Shown: positions 13,515 to 24,769 of the stretch, one piece after another
Layout: the number at the start of each line of letters is the position of its first letter
Position numbering within the stretch: the first letter of the stretch is position 1
The notes under the pieces: model-generated
What the model saw: the letters and a program-made list of their open reading frames with translations, nothing else
The model's database searches: none
Told to the model about the DNA's origin: nothing
Position numbers and translations under genes: made by a program
Origin: Heterodera schachtii
Taxonomy: Eukaryota > Nematoda > Chromadorea > Rhabditida > Heteroderidae
Reading direction: 5' to 3'
DNA: 64,000 bases
Assembly (NCBI GenBank): GCA_023374025.1
Contig: SIJG01000040.1
Span: forward strand, 794,871 to 858,870

Positions 13515-14647
13515 TGGAATAAATTAAAATTTTTTTGAATGGGAATATATTTTTATTATAATATTAAAAAATTAAAAAATATTAATAGATATTACATAAA
13601 ATAAATTATTTATTTTTTTTGCCAACAATTTTCAAATCAATTAAAGTCAATAATTTGGCAAATACATTAATATACATACATACTCAGCATATGAAAAATT
13701 CCATTTTATTACATCATAGTCAAAAGAAAAAGAAAATTAAAAATAATGAATATTATTCTATTTGCCAACAAATTTCCATGTAAAATTTCATTTTATTAAA
13801 CAAGCCAAAAGCTAAAAAATATATTTTTTTAAAGAAAAAAAATTATATGGGTAATATAATATGCTTGTCAACATATTGGAATCAATAAATCAAATTATCC
13901 GGGCAATGAAAATATGGGGAGATTCTCATAAGAAATTTTTATAAAAATTTATTTTATTATATAGCTAAAATCATAAATTGTAATAATATTTTCTTGAAAT
14001 TATATATTTTTATAGTATATACATATAATAAAAAATATGTTCGGGGTGGGTGGACTATGAATTCTTTAAATAAATTTATTTTAATGGTCCAATTAGCGGT
14101 CATTAAGACTCATTAAGAATTTTTCAAGTTACCAAATATTCATTTTAGAGACCACTTATGATAATTTGGAATGTCGCTGTAAATATTTTCCGAGACTCAA
14201 AAGCCGAGACTTGAAAATGAGACTACTCCCAAGACTCAAATAGTGTGTTTAAGTCCCGAAACTTTTCTTGGGTCTGAACCGAGACTCTTGAATACCGCTA
14301 CTAGAGTTCGACCTGAGTCTGAGTTTTTCGCTGTCTTAGTTTCGGGACTAAATTTTTTTATGAGACTCAAGAGCCGAGACTTGACAATGAGATCCCGAGA
14401 CTCAAATAGTGGGTTTAAGGAAACCTATGACATTTTTGTAGTGATTTCTTAGGAAAATTTTCTGAGAATGTCCGAGACTTGAGTTAGTCCCAAAAAATCC
14501 CTATACTTTTCATGAGTCTGAACCGAGACTCTTGAATACCGTTTCATCTCTGGCACATAAATTATTATATTCTAGAAAATTATTAATTTTTTCGGAGTAA
14601 TCAGTGCTTAATGAGAATGAGGGTTTATTATAACCATTTAGAAAAAC
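13515..14647. promoter_or_regulatory. Shared upstream region of the two divergent RING genes
   Basis: About 1.13 kb separates the two ATG codons (13514 on minus, 14648 on plus), so both promoters must lie here. Most is A/T-rich. At about 14190-14540 it contains a degenerate repeat with words such as CCGAGACTTGA and GAGACTC. A CATTTAG just upstream of ATG 14648 could serve as a spliced-leader acceptor. I cannot identify a TATA box or a specific transcription-factor site with confidence. Confidence 0.5.
14190..14540. repeat. GAGACCGAG/CTCGGTCTC dispersed repeat
   Basis: Degenerate alternation of CCGAGACT, CTTGAGAC and TCGGTCTC. Sister copies lie at about 18430-18860, 25440-25650, 43310-43490, 51280-51400 and 57510-58080, mostly in introns. 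The words are near-palindromic. Confidence 0.7.
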
Positions 14648-17600
14648 ATGTTTATTTTGCTATTAATAATAATTAAACTCATTTTTGTTCATGAGCATGC
14701 GGCTTCAGCAGATGAATTACTTAAACCATACAAAAAAATTTCGGCAGGAGAAAGTTCGCCTGAAAATTACCATACAGCAAAGGTAAAAAAAGAAATTAAA
14801 CATTTTAAATTATATTTTTAAAAAGAATAACTCATTAAAAATAATGAGAAATAAATATCTTCTTGATAAATTTACCAAAATAAATCATTTAAAATAATTT
14901 TCAATTCTCATGCATTCATTACCTTTTATATAAAAAAAAAAAAATTTAAATCAGCATCTAAAACTTAAAAACAAATTTTGCAAAGCTTAATAGGCGTTAG
15001 AACGCCGAGACCTGGGGATTCATAAAATTCTTAAATCGAAAAGCGGATATGCGCCTCGGTAGCTCAGTGGTCGGGCTGTCAATGCTAAGGCGTTGGTTCA
15101 ATTCCTACCCGGGGCTCCTAACATTTTGCTTCAAAGTCTAAAAAAAAACAGGTTTTTTTTGGTGCACAACGGGCAGCTCTAAGCAATTTTTTAACAACAC
15201 TTCTTCAATTCAGATAGATTACACCCGGTAACTTTATGAAAAATTCAATTTTTGCAGCGCTATAATTTTCATAAATTTTCTTATGAAATTTATTCAAAAA
15301 ACCCGCAAAAAATTGGCCTCTTCGGCTTAATCGGAAATGCTAAAATCGCTTTGAATCTTTGGTCTTATTCAAACATCTCCCGGTTTTCCTCTTTTTCTTT
15401 GTGTCCAATTTTGGCGCTAATCCGTCAGTAGACAATTCGTCAGTAAATTTTTTGAGCAATGATCAAAAATATTGCGAAAATGATTGTTAAATTTAATAAA
15501 TAATAGGTTTTTAAAAAATATAGTTATATACTTCATAATTGAAATTAATTCTATTTAAAATGAATATTATTCAAATTTATATAAAATGACACCAAATTAT
15601 GAATTCACTTTTTTCGCGATTTAAATTCATTTTCACATTAATTTTAAATAAAATCTGGTGTTTGTAAAATAAATTTTGCTGACGAATTGTCCATTACTGA
15701 CGGATTGTCTACTGCGGATGGATTGTCCACTGATGGATTGTCTGGTAGCCGATGATATGTAGTGTCCAGTTCTATGCCAAATTTTCCAGTGATTTAAAAA
15801 AAAAATTTTTTTAATTAAGATAATTCCACCGGGCAATTACCGTGTGATCATTTGGGACAAAATAACAAATACAACCGATTTTCATTGCACCACAATATTT
15901 TTAAACAATTCAAATGAATTTAACAGAGAGAGTTTGCAAATGGAAAGCGAAGATTTGGCAAAATGTTTTGCCAATTTTTACTCCGTTCAAACGGATGAAA
16001 AGGGACGATTTTTTTTGCTGGCCAATGGAAAAGTTTCACCCGAAAATATCTCATTTCGGATCACAATTGTGCCGCTGGATTTTGAAAATTCGGTGCTTTT
16101 TTTTGTTTATTTTTGATATTTTAAAATTGTCTAAGTCTAGAAAAATTGTAAAATTTAAAAAATCAATTATTTTTCTATAAAATTCTTTTGAAACCATGGG
16201 AAAATTTCAACATTCACTAAGAAACATTTTCAAATTCGTCTTCTTTTAGATAACTCTAATATTCTCGGTTTGGTCTGAAATATTCCAAAAGTTTTCGAGA
16301 TTTCAAAAAATTCAAAATTTTCTATATATTTTTTATGTCATTTTTCAATGAAATTTTTTTTGCATTTTACATATTAATAACATAGTTAATTTTATCGTTT
16401 GATAACAATTTTTTTGAAATTTTGAACAATTTAAAAAAAAGAAGAATTTTTCATTTTTATAAATCATCGACTCATAAATTACAAAATACAATAAATTGCA
16501 CTATTTTTATAGAAACCAATTAATGAATATATTCGCTTGACGGTTATACAAGAATTTTATGAGTATGGTGTTGGCGATCCGATTGACAAATATTGTCAAT
16601 TTGTGGATTATATTGTTGATGACAATCCGGCCGGCACAAATTCTCAATTTGTGGTCAAATTAATCATCCGGCTGCCACAAATAGTCAATTAGTGCAGCAA
16701 ATTAGTCATCCGGCTGGCACAAATTCGCAATTTGTGGAACAAATTAATCGTCCGGCTGGCACAAATTCTGTGGAGCAAATTGGTCATCCGGCTGGCACAA
16801 ATTCTCAATTTGTGGATTATATTGAAGACAATCCGGCTGGCACAAATAGTCAATTAGTGGAGCAAATTGATCATCCGGCTGCCACAAATAGTCAATTAGT
16901 GCAGCAAATTAATCATCCGGCTGCCACAAATAGTCAATTAGTGCAGCAAATTAATCATCCGGCTGCCACAAATAGTCAATTAGTGCAGCAAATTAATCAT
17001 CCGGCTGGCACAAATTCTCAATTTGTGGTCCAACAACAATGTCGGATAAATTATTCAAAAACATTGGATCAAAGGGCACAAAAGTTAAATGAATTGATCA
17101 TCCAATGGTTGTCAAGAAATGGGAGCTACTATGAATTTACGACAAAAGTTTGTTTAAGGAATAATTTATTTAAAAAACTTTTAACTTAGTTTTTTTTAAT
17201 TAAATAGGTAATTAAAATTGATCAGTGAAAATTAATAGTTTTTTTAGATTCATAATTAGTCACTGAAATTTTCAATTTTTTCAAAAGAGAATACTTATAC
17301 TTTTCAAAGCTAAATAATTAAAAAAAATTTTAATTTTTAAAATTTGATTTGAAATATAAAATATTCAATAATTATAATTAATAAATCCCCATGATAGAAA
17401 GATTTGTAAAAAAAATTCAATAATTATAATTAATAAATCCCCATGATAGAAAGATTTATAAAAAAAAATATAATCTTGTAAATGGTGAGCTAAATGTTTC
17501 GTGCCAAAAGTTTCTGCCATTAACCAAGATTGAATGCAAATATTTTTTCACTAAATAAATTATTAAAAATTGGACTTTATCATGCTTAATAACCTGACTG

Positions 17601-20600
17601 GAATTATTTGCTAAAAACCGAAAAAAGTGCCAAAATATGTGCCAAAAATTGGACAAAATGCCAAAAAAAAAATGTCAAAATATGTGTTAGAAATTAGAAA
17701 AAAAATGCCAAAATTTTGTACAAATACGTAAGCCATATTTCCAACAAAAACGCACAAATTAAGCTTAAAATGCTAAAAAGCCACTTAAGTACATTGGATC
17801 AACCCATCCCATGCCGACATATAATAAAATGTCCTCATTTGTGCAACTCCATTTTTTGGGGAGTCGGAAAAGTGGACACCAATAAAGCTGTAGAGCCATT
17901 TTTGGAGTGAATTTACTGAAAATTTGCAAAAATTTTTTAAAAAGCCCCCCTCCCCCTCCCAAAAAAAAGAGAAAAATTCAGGACAATTTCTTCCTGATTG
18001 CCAATTTTCGTGATTTTCTTGACACTGCAAAACGCAATGAACAGACGGGCACCAGCATCAAAGCGTGGGAAGCATCATTCATTGGCCAATTCTTGAATGG
18101 ATTTTCGAGGACAAGAAAAAATGGCAATTTGTTGAAACGGTTGCGACTGGTTGATCAACGAATGATCAGCATGATCGACGAATTCTGTGAGATCAGTGTC
18201 GACTTTTTGATATCCAACCAAAATGTGGCGGCCGAAACAGCGGTTGGTTTTGTGGCCTCTGTCGCAAATATCACCCATTTTTGGGAGGCCTAAAAAGATT
18301 GGTTATCTCGAATTTTGGAAGATTTCAAGGCATCGAAAAATTGGAAATCAAAAAATGGGATAAAAGTATAGCGATTTTTATTTTTTAATTGTAGAAAACT
18401 AGGAGAATTTTTTTTAAATAGTTTTTCAATTTTTAATGCCGGACCGATAATGATGCGCGAGGTTTTTGCGAAGACCGTAGGCTCGAGAAACTCAGTTCTC
18501 GAGATTATGCTTTTTGGAGATCTCGTGCTCAATTCTTGGGGGGTCAATTCATGGTCTCGGAATATCGAGCCTAAGAAAATTCCGACTCTCTTCTCGAGCA
18601 GCCCTTTTAAAACTTTGAATGACTCTCGACTCGAAAAAGTTTCAGGTTTCGAGATAGTCCGTTCTCGAGACTATGGTATTTGGGGATCTCGTGCTTGCTA
18701 AATTCTTTTGGGACCAATTCATGGTCTCAGTCTCGAGACTAGGAAAATTTCGGCTATTTAAAAGTTTGAATGACTCTCGACTTGAGAAAAGTCTCGCGTT
18801 TTTTGGGTGCCTCGGTCTCAAATCTCGTGAAATTTCAGTCTCGCTCATCATGTTACATGACGCTTTGTAATATATTAAAACATCCCCTTCCATACACTCA
18901 TTAAATTAAATTACAGAAGACTAATGAACCCGAAAAATTTTGTGCCTTTTGGCCTAAAGTCAAAGAAAATGCGTCCAAATTCACTCAAATTGACATTGCC
19001 ATGGACGCATTTAACAAGTGGATTAACACATCGGATCAGCTCAGCAATGAACAGGAACAGATCATCACTTTTTGGGCTGAAGTTTTTTGCAAACGGCTGG
19101 AATCCCATTGCTATGAATGGCCTGAATTGGACAAAAATATTTTTGCCCAAATTGGTAATGAAATTTGACAGGGTGACAAATAAATTCTTGCACCCCTTTT
19201 AAATTAATAATTTATATATCGTAATGAACGGTGGATGTTATGAATAGAGACCGCAAAAAAAAGACATGAAAAAAAGCATTTAAAATTTTTTTTTTATTAA
19301 GGATTTTTAGGGAGTAAAACACGTAAAACTTATTCAAAACATTTAATTTTTGTCATTTAAATGATTATTTTAATGTTTTATAATAGTTAGGTATTCGAAT
19401 AAGGAAAATTTTATTAAAAAATTTTTTATTAAGAAAAAAAAAATGAAATTTTGGCTATCAATTTTTGAGAAAATTTTTTCAATCTTAGGGGTGAATTTTC
19501 TGAAAAATTTTCAGGTCATTTCTTAGCAGTGTATTTTTCCCGATTTATTGCATTTTTAATGGAATTTTTCGGAAAAAAACGCCAAAAAAGGCACCAAAAT
19601 GGCAAAATGCCAAAAAAGGCATTTAAGGCACGAAAATCCCGAAAAAGACAAAAACAAAGGCATAATAAAAATCAACATAGAAGCCTCAAACCTAGTGGAA
19701 AATGCGTTTTTTATGCTTAATATATCGAAACTAGTGCGCAAAAAAAAAAGGGACATGCCTCAATGTGCGGTCTCTATTAATAACATTGTAGGGGATTTTT
19801 TGTGATCGATTAACGGTGAATAATAATCATTAAACACTCATTAATGATGAGTTTGTTAATCCAGCGACGTAATTAGGAAATAATGGGTGAGTGTGTGAAT
19901 TTATAGGAAACAACAAAAATTGGCACCAAAAATTGCATTAATTTTTTGGTTTTTGAAATTTCGAATTCTCAAAGGCGTAAAATGTTTTATATGCTCACAA
20001 AAACCTACAATTTTTGATGTAAAAAATATGCAGAAGCAAGAAAATATTTATATAAAAAGGCAAATTTATTCATTTTTTTGTTTTTAAAACACTTTTTTTT
20101 TTGTGCGCGCTTTTTCATTCTTGATAGAATTCGATAGCATCTAAAAGTGTTTTCTATGTATTATCATATAAAATTTCAAAAAGTTTCGTTAAGTTTCAAG
20201 AAAGTTATGACCAAAAATGTTCAAAAAAAAAAAAAAAAACGGTTTTTTGAGTTCCTTCTGCTGGTCATAACATTTTTGGAACTTAACGAATTTTTTTTGA
20301 AATTTTACAGGATAATAGAAAAACAATTAAGGGCTTTCGAATAATATCAAGATTATAAAATTTGATTTATTTTGGGTAAAGCCATCGAGTGATATAAAAA
20401 TTTAATTTTTTTAAAAGGCCAATTATTTGCAAATGCAAAAAGAGAACAAATTCTAACCTTGGATAAGCTTGAAAGAGTGAAAAGCGTGCGCATTAATTTG
20501 GACAAAATTTGTGCCAAAATTGACCGAATGTATCATCAATTCCGTTTCCAAATGCCGAACACTTGGAAAAATGAATTGTGCGAAAATGAGACATTTCAAG

Positions 20601-21355
20601 TAAAAAAATAAATAATAATTTAAATAAATGATGCCTAATTTTTGATTGTAAAATTACAAATATTCTGGCATTTGTACAATAATCGGGGAAAGTATAGAAT
20701 GGTACCCGGTGAAAATGTGCCAAATTAATTTTTGGTAATTTTAAACTGATTCAAAATCGTTTTTTGATTTTTCTCCAGCTCAGGAATATTTTTTACGATG
20801 ATTAAAGGTCATTAAGTGCCAAATTAAAGGTCATTAGAGGCCCAATGAGACCACAAAGGTCAATTTATAACAAAGCCAAAAACCAAATTAAAAATTTCTC
20901 GTAAATATAAATTTATTCATTAATTTATTTCAGTTTTATCTCGAGAGTTTATTAAAATGTCAATTTTCATTCAGTCATAATAATATTTTCAAAAAACAAC
21001 TGAAAATATGAAAGCAAAAAACGCATAAAATATAAAATATTAATTAAAAATTATAAAAAAAATTTAATTTTGAAATTTTTCAAATTTTAACAGTACGTCT
21101 CACATTATACAACACGTGCTGGAAAAAGAAAACAATCTGAAAATGCAAAAATATGTAAGGGGTGTAAGAATGAGGAGGTAAACATTTAAAATTAATTTTT
21201 TTTTAAAATTTTTTAAAATTATTTTTTAATAGCGTAAAATTGCGTTCGACCCATGCGGCCACTTTTTCTTGTGCAAAAAATGTGCCAAACCCATAAAAAC
21301 ATGTCCCGAATGCAAAGTGAAAGTCAAGGAGAGGCTGGAAATTTTTAATGTCTGA
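14648..21355 (+). CDS. Secreted-type RING-finger protein, paralogue B (with 14-residue repeats; frameshifted)
   Basis: Exons: 14648-14782 (signal peptide, MFILLLIIIKLIFVHEHAAS), 15820-16092, 16513-17147, 17982-18242, 18917-19154, 20418-20599, 21094-21177 and 21233-21355. Every intron in this model is GT-AG. The last two exons form a RING finger (ICKGC, DPCGH, LCKKC, CPEC). It is collinear with paralogue A at 7199-13514. Unlike A, exon 3 carries an expanded run of 14-residue repeats (HPAATNSQLVQQIN type). That exon is 635 bp between two phase-0 introns, one base short of a whole number of codons; the frame breaks near 16656. With the frame restored it would be about 643 residues. It may be an E3 ligase acting outside the producing cell, but this is inference. 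Confidence 0.72.
15053..15116 (+). ncRNA. tRNA-like sequence (truncated tRNA or SINE head)
   Basis: A 7-bp acceptor stem can form between GCCTCGG (15053-15059) and CCGGGGC (15109-15115), with one T-G pair. The D arm and A box read TAGCTCAGTGG, and the T arm and B box read GGTTCAATTCC within GTTGG-TTCAATT-CCTAC. Only about 15 nt lie between the D stem and the T stem, too few for a normal anticodon arm plus variable loop. It lies in intron 1 of RING paralogue B. It is most likely a tRNA pseudogene or a tRNA-derived SINE with intact pol III boxes. Confidence 0.55.
15418..15745. mobile_element. Putative foldback element (CCGTCAGTAGACAA / TTGTCTACTGACGG type)
   Basis: The left part has ATCCGTCAGTAGACAATTCG. 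The right part has the inverse words GACGAATTGTCC and GACGGATTGTCTACTG, repeated a few times. The arrangement suggests terminal inverted repeats of a small non-autonomous element in intron 1 of RING paralogue B. I did not find a clear target duplication. Confidence 0.45.
16650..17035 (+). repeat. Coding tandem repeat, 42-bp unit (14 residues)
   Basis: About seven to eight copies of a unit coding for HPAxTNSQxVxQI. The three last full units are nearly identical (ATTAATCATCCGGCTGCCAC, then AAATAGTCAATTAGTGCAGC). The earlier units are more diverged, and two are shortened or altered (DYIEDNPAGTNSQ). The array sits between a VGDPIDKYCQ block and a LDQRAQKLNELI block, which are adjacent in paralogue A. 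The array is thus an expansion specific to paralogue B. Confidence 0.9.
17340..17468. repeat. Direct tandem duplication, unit about 58 bp
   Basis: The stretch AATAATTATAATTAATAAAT, then CCCCATGATAGAAAGATTTRTAAAAAAAA, occurs twice back to back with one or two differences. It lies in the intron after the repeat-bearing exon of RING paralogue B. Confidence 0.8.
19243..19779. mobile_element. Non-autonomous element with inverted ends ATAGAGACCGCA
   Basis: The left end reads AATAGAGACCGCA and the right end TGCGGTCTCTATT, exact inverse copies of at least 12 bp. The interior shares a long run of wording with 49320-49760 (TTTTTAGGGAGYAAAACACG, then TCATTTAAATGATTATT and TTCGAATAAGGAAAATTTT). Both have AAAAAGGCA-rich flanks. 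It lies in an intron of RING paralogue B. Confidence 0.65.
20120..20345. mobile_element. Putative foldback element in an intron
   Basis: The left half (GATAGCATCTAAAAGTG through AAGTTATGACC) is roughly the inverse of the right half (GGTCATAACATTTTTGG through GGGCTTTCGAATAATATCAAG), around an A-rich centre at about 20220-20240. The inner words resemble the larger foldback family described at 44981-45366. Confidence 0.5.
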
Positions 21356-22491
21356 CAAAATGTCAAAAAAATGCCAATTTTTAAATTTAAATTTGTAGCG
21401 AAATATTTATTTGAAGGTATTAAAGCATGAAAGAAAGGGGAAATACATTCAGAAATCGTCTATCATTTTTTATATATTCAATGTTTTGTTGATAAAATCT
21501 GGCATTTCATATTGTGGCATTTTATTCAAAAATAAAGTTTTGTCTAGGGTTGGCTGAATGCCAGAAATTTATGTTTTAAAAGTAAAACAAAATTTAAAAA
21601 ATAAGTCAACAATTACCTACTAAAGTGTAAATACCAAAATTTATTCATTGGTTGCAATTGCAAAATAAGGCACATTTTGAGGTTTTGGAATGCATTTTTC
21701 GATAAAAAATTTCAAAAATTTGGCAAAATATAAGTAAATTTAGTGGATTTCTTAGGTTCGGTTTAGGTCTGGCTTAATCCAACCACGGAGATTGACCTCA
21801 TCCAGCAACCAAGAAGCATCCTGCTCTCCAATAATCGTCCTAATCCTAGAATTGAATTCCCGGCTTTACAATACTTAAAAAAAGTAAATCCAATCCTAAA
21901 TTGAAAAATAGGTTAGCCGACAGATTTTTTTTTGAATATTCCATTATTTATAAATCAAATTAATGTTCTTTTGTAAAACGCGTGTAAAAGGGGCTAATTT
22001 CATAGCATAGAAAATGTCAAAAGGAAATTTTATTTTAATTTCGAGAAAATTTTTTTATAACAAATTAAAATAGTTACATGAACAAGTGGAAAAAAGTGCC
22101 AAAATAACTCCAAAATCTCGAAAACTACGGTCAAAAACACCAAAATTGTCCAAAAAAATTTTCAAAAAGTGAATGGGCGGCGGCGTCTGCTAAAAACTTT
22201 GAGTTTTCTCGCATTTTTTTTTTTTTTTAGAAATTTTTCGAGAGTTTTCTAAATCTAAGGTCTAATAATCAAAATTTTATAGCCATCCAATTCTTGGGCA
22301 TGTGAAGGATTTTTTTTTTGGTAATCTGATTGGTTTTTATTAATTCTAATAGTCTCATCCGATTTTCTAAACTTTTTTTTTTTATAATCCGATAGGTTTT
22401 TTTTCTAAATTCTGATAGCCACCCAATTCCTGGGGGTTTTTAGGTTTTTTTTTTTTGCTAATCCGATCAGATCCAATATATCCATTTTTAC
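21356..22491. other. Intergenic region between convergent genes
   Basis: It holds the 3' flanks of RING paralogue B and of the membrane-protein gene at 22492. There is no supportable gene. At about 22270-22470 a phrase based on AATCYGATTGGTTTTT and AATTCYTGGG is repeated two to three times. Confidence 0.5.
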
Positions 22492-23343
22492 CTAATACTT
22501 TCCCTCACGAAATGCGAGTACAAATGAAACGAAAAAGAAAATTGCGGTGATAAAAAATGCCAAATATGATAGCTCGGGACTGATCGTTGAGAAAATCAGA
22601 ACCCAAACCACACAAATGTACATTGTGCTAAGGGTTTGATCACGCTTAATTTTCGAATGTTTCTTTTTGTTTTTCTTTGATTCATTTTGCCGTTTTTGTC
22701 GAATAAGAAATTTTGCTGAACTTTCAGACGACAATTTTGGCTGGTAATTAATATGATGATGATTAATTTGAGCCAATTTTTGATAATTTTGCTCATCATA
22801 ATTTGGTTGATTTTGGCAATTTCTATTTTCAATTAAATTTTTCTGCTTTTGGCACATCCAAAAAATGGATGGCAACAATTTTTGGAGCACAAATTCAAAA
22901 ATATCAATTGCATTCATTTGATTATTATAAGAAAATAATAAATTTTCCAATTCGTTTTTCAATTTAAAATTTTTTTCAATTTTTTGTAATTTTTGCAAAA
23001 ATAAAAATTCCTTATATTTTTCAATTTCTTCGATATTTAAACTGATTATCACTGCTTTTTCTTTTAATTGGTTCAAAATTTCAGGACTTTTCTCAGACAA
23101 AATTTTAAATAATTTCGTTTTTCCGCCCATTTTTTCAACAAAATTTTTGGCATATTGTTCAATATAGTTAGGTTTTCTGCCATTTGTACACATTTCATCA
23201 ATATTTTTTCCGATTTGCTCAAATTCAACCGCCGGTTGGATTTGTTCCTCTTCAAACAGATTCATTTTTTGCAACGATTCACAAATTTTATCGGTTACTA
23301 ATTCAGCTGTGTACCTTAAATTGGCATGAATATTAGCGTTTTC
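22492..23343 (-). CDS. Unidentified protein with two C-terminal membrane segments (3' exon)
   Basis: One long open exon of 852 bp ends at a stop at 22492-22494. Upstream in the same frame a TAG forms part of a possible acceptor (ATTATAG) at 23344-23345, so either this is a final exon or translation starts at an internal ATG near 23265. The encoded 283 residues are acidic and basic helices with likely coiled coil (KYKEFLFLQKLQKIEKNFKL), then an Asn/Gln-rich linker. Next come a basic patch (RQNESKKNKKKHSKIKRDQT) and two adjacent hydrophobic segments close to the C-terminus. This looks like a tail-anchored hairpin membrane protein facing the cytosol. I do not recognise the family. Confidence 0.6.
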   Translation of the reverse strand, partial: ENANIHANLRYTAELVTDKICESLQKMNLFEEEQIQPAVEFEQIGKNIDEMCTNGRKPNYIEQYAKNFVEKMGGKTKLFKILSEKSPEILNQLKEKAVIISLNIEEIEKYKEFLFLQKLQKIEKNFKLKNELENLLFSYNNQMNAIDIFEFVLQKLLPSIFWMCQKQKNLIENRNCQNQPNYDEQNYQKLAQINHHHINYQPKLSSESSAKFLIRQKRQNESKKNKKKHSKIKRDQTLSTMYICVVWVLIFSTISPELSYLAFFITAIFFFVSFVLAFREGKY

Positions 23344-24769
23344 CTATAATAGGGCTTGCCAGGGCTCTAACTTTTTTATTTTAATAAATTTAAAAATTAG
23401 AATTTTGCTAAAAATATTTTTTTGAGAAATTTTCTATTTTTTCGTCGGGGTGTTGTTCCCCCATATTGTTTAATGAAGTTAGAAAATTTTCTGTTGATTA
23501 TAAATAATTTTGGAATATTACTGATAAACTAATTTAATTTTCATGTCATTTCATTTAATCAAAAAAATTATTCTTTTTAAATTTATTTACTTTATTTCAT
23601 TATTAAATACACCATTTTCTTCGCATAAGATAATTGAATATTTTAAAGATAAAATTAATATAATTTTCAACAATAATTTTTTTGTCATTATCCAAATTTT
23701 TTTAAATTAATATACAAATAATATTAAATGTTTTTTTATTATGCTTTTTATATTTACGCATTTTAAAAAATGACAAAATATACACGTCATCGACATAATA
23801 AAAAATAGCGGAAATTGTCATAAATTTTTCAATTCCAATTAAGTAGGGTTGTTGCGGTGGTCCCCTATCAAAACAGGAAATACATAAAATTTAAAAAAAT
23901 TCCAATTTACTGAATTTCAGTATTTTAAAAATTTAAATTTTAACTGACTTAAGGTTGGAAGCTGTCAAAATATGGAAATATGAAATATTAATAAAATGTG
24001 TTCTTAATTCAATGGGAACAAAGGTTAAGTTTCTGACCAAAAGTGAATTTTTCCCTTTTCTTGTTATAATGTTGAATTTAATCAGGGCCACCCTGGGAAA
24101 AACTCGGTTCCAAGGACGGGTATACTGATTTCCAAGGACACCTGCTGAGAAATCGTAAGGCCCAAGGACGCGTAAAATAATAAATTACTAAATTTTCTTC
24201 AAATTGTTGGTTTTTCGCCTACATGAATTTTTTCCTATTTTTTTAGATTTTGGTTTAAAATTTAAAAATGTAAATTTTTAAATTTTTTTCGAGTGCTTAT
24301 TTTCAAGGACATCTTGAATTCAAGGATATTTTCAAATTTTCAAGTGAGAGGGTCTAGTTTTAAAGGGACATCCTTAGCATTCAAGAACGAATGGCAGTGC
24401 TAATTTAAATGAAACATTATGAAAATTAAATGTTAATTAAAAAAAGATTATTTTAAATTACTTATTCAATCGACCGAAAGTTAGAGGCTTAAAAACTCTG
24501 CTTATATTATTTTGAATATATATAAGATACATTATTAAAATATGTAGTAACCAATAATTTTATGAATGAATACAAGAAAATTAACAAATAGATTTTTACG
24601 AAAATCACATTTGCCAAATTACCAGACACCGATTTATGCATTGTTGAAATAAAACAAATCAAATTTTTGAAATCGGAAATTAATTTCCAAAATTCGACAG
24701 TAGTGTAAAATAATGGAATGGTATCCAAACTACAGTAACAAATATACTATGCTAAACAAAATCTGATAC
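23344..24769. other. Repeat-rich intergenic region
   Basis: No upstream exon of the 22492-23343 gene could be recognised. At about 23720-24010 there is a sequence whose inverse is found at about 38200-38400 (shared words ATGTCGATGACGTGTATA, TTTGTCATTTTTTAAAATGC and CATATTTCCATATTTTGACA). At about 24090-24380 there are AAGGACG-type repeats. Confidence 0.55.
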
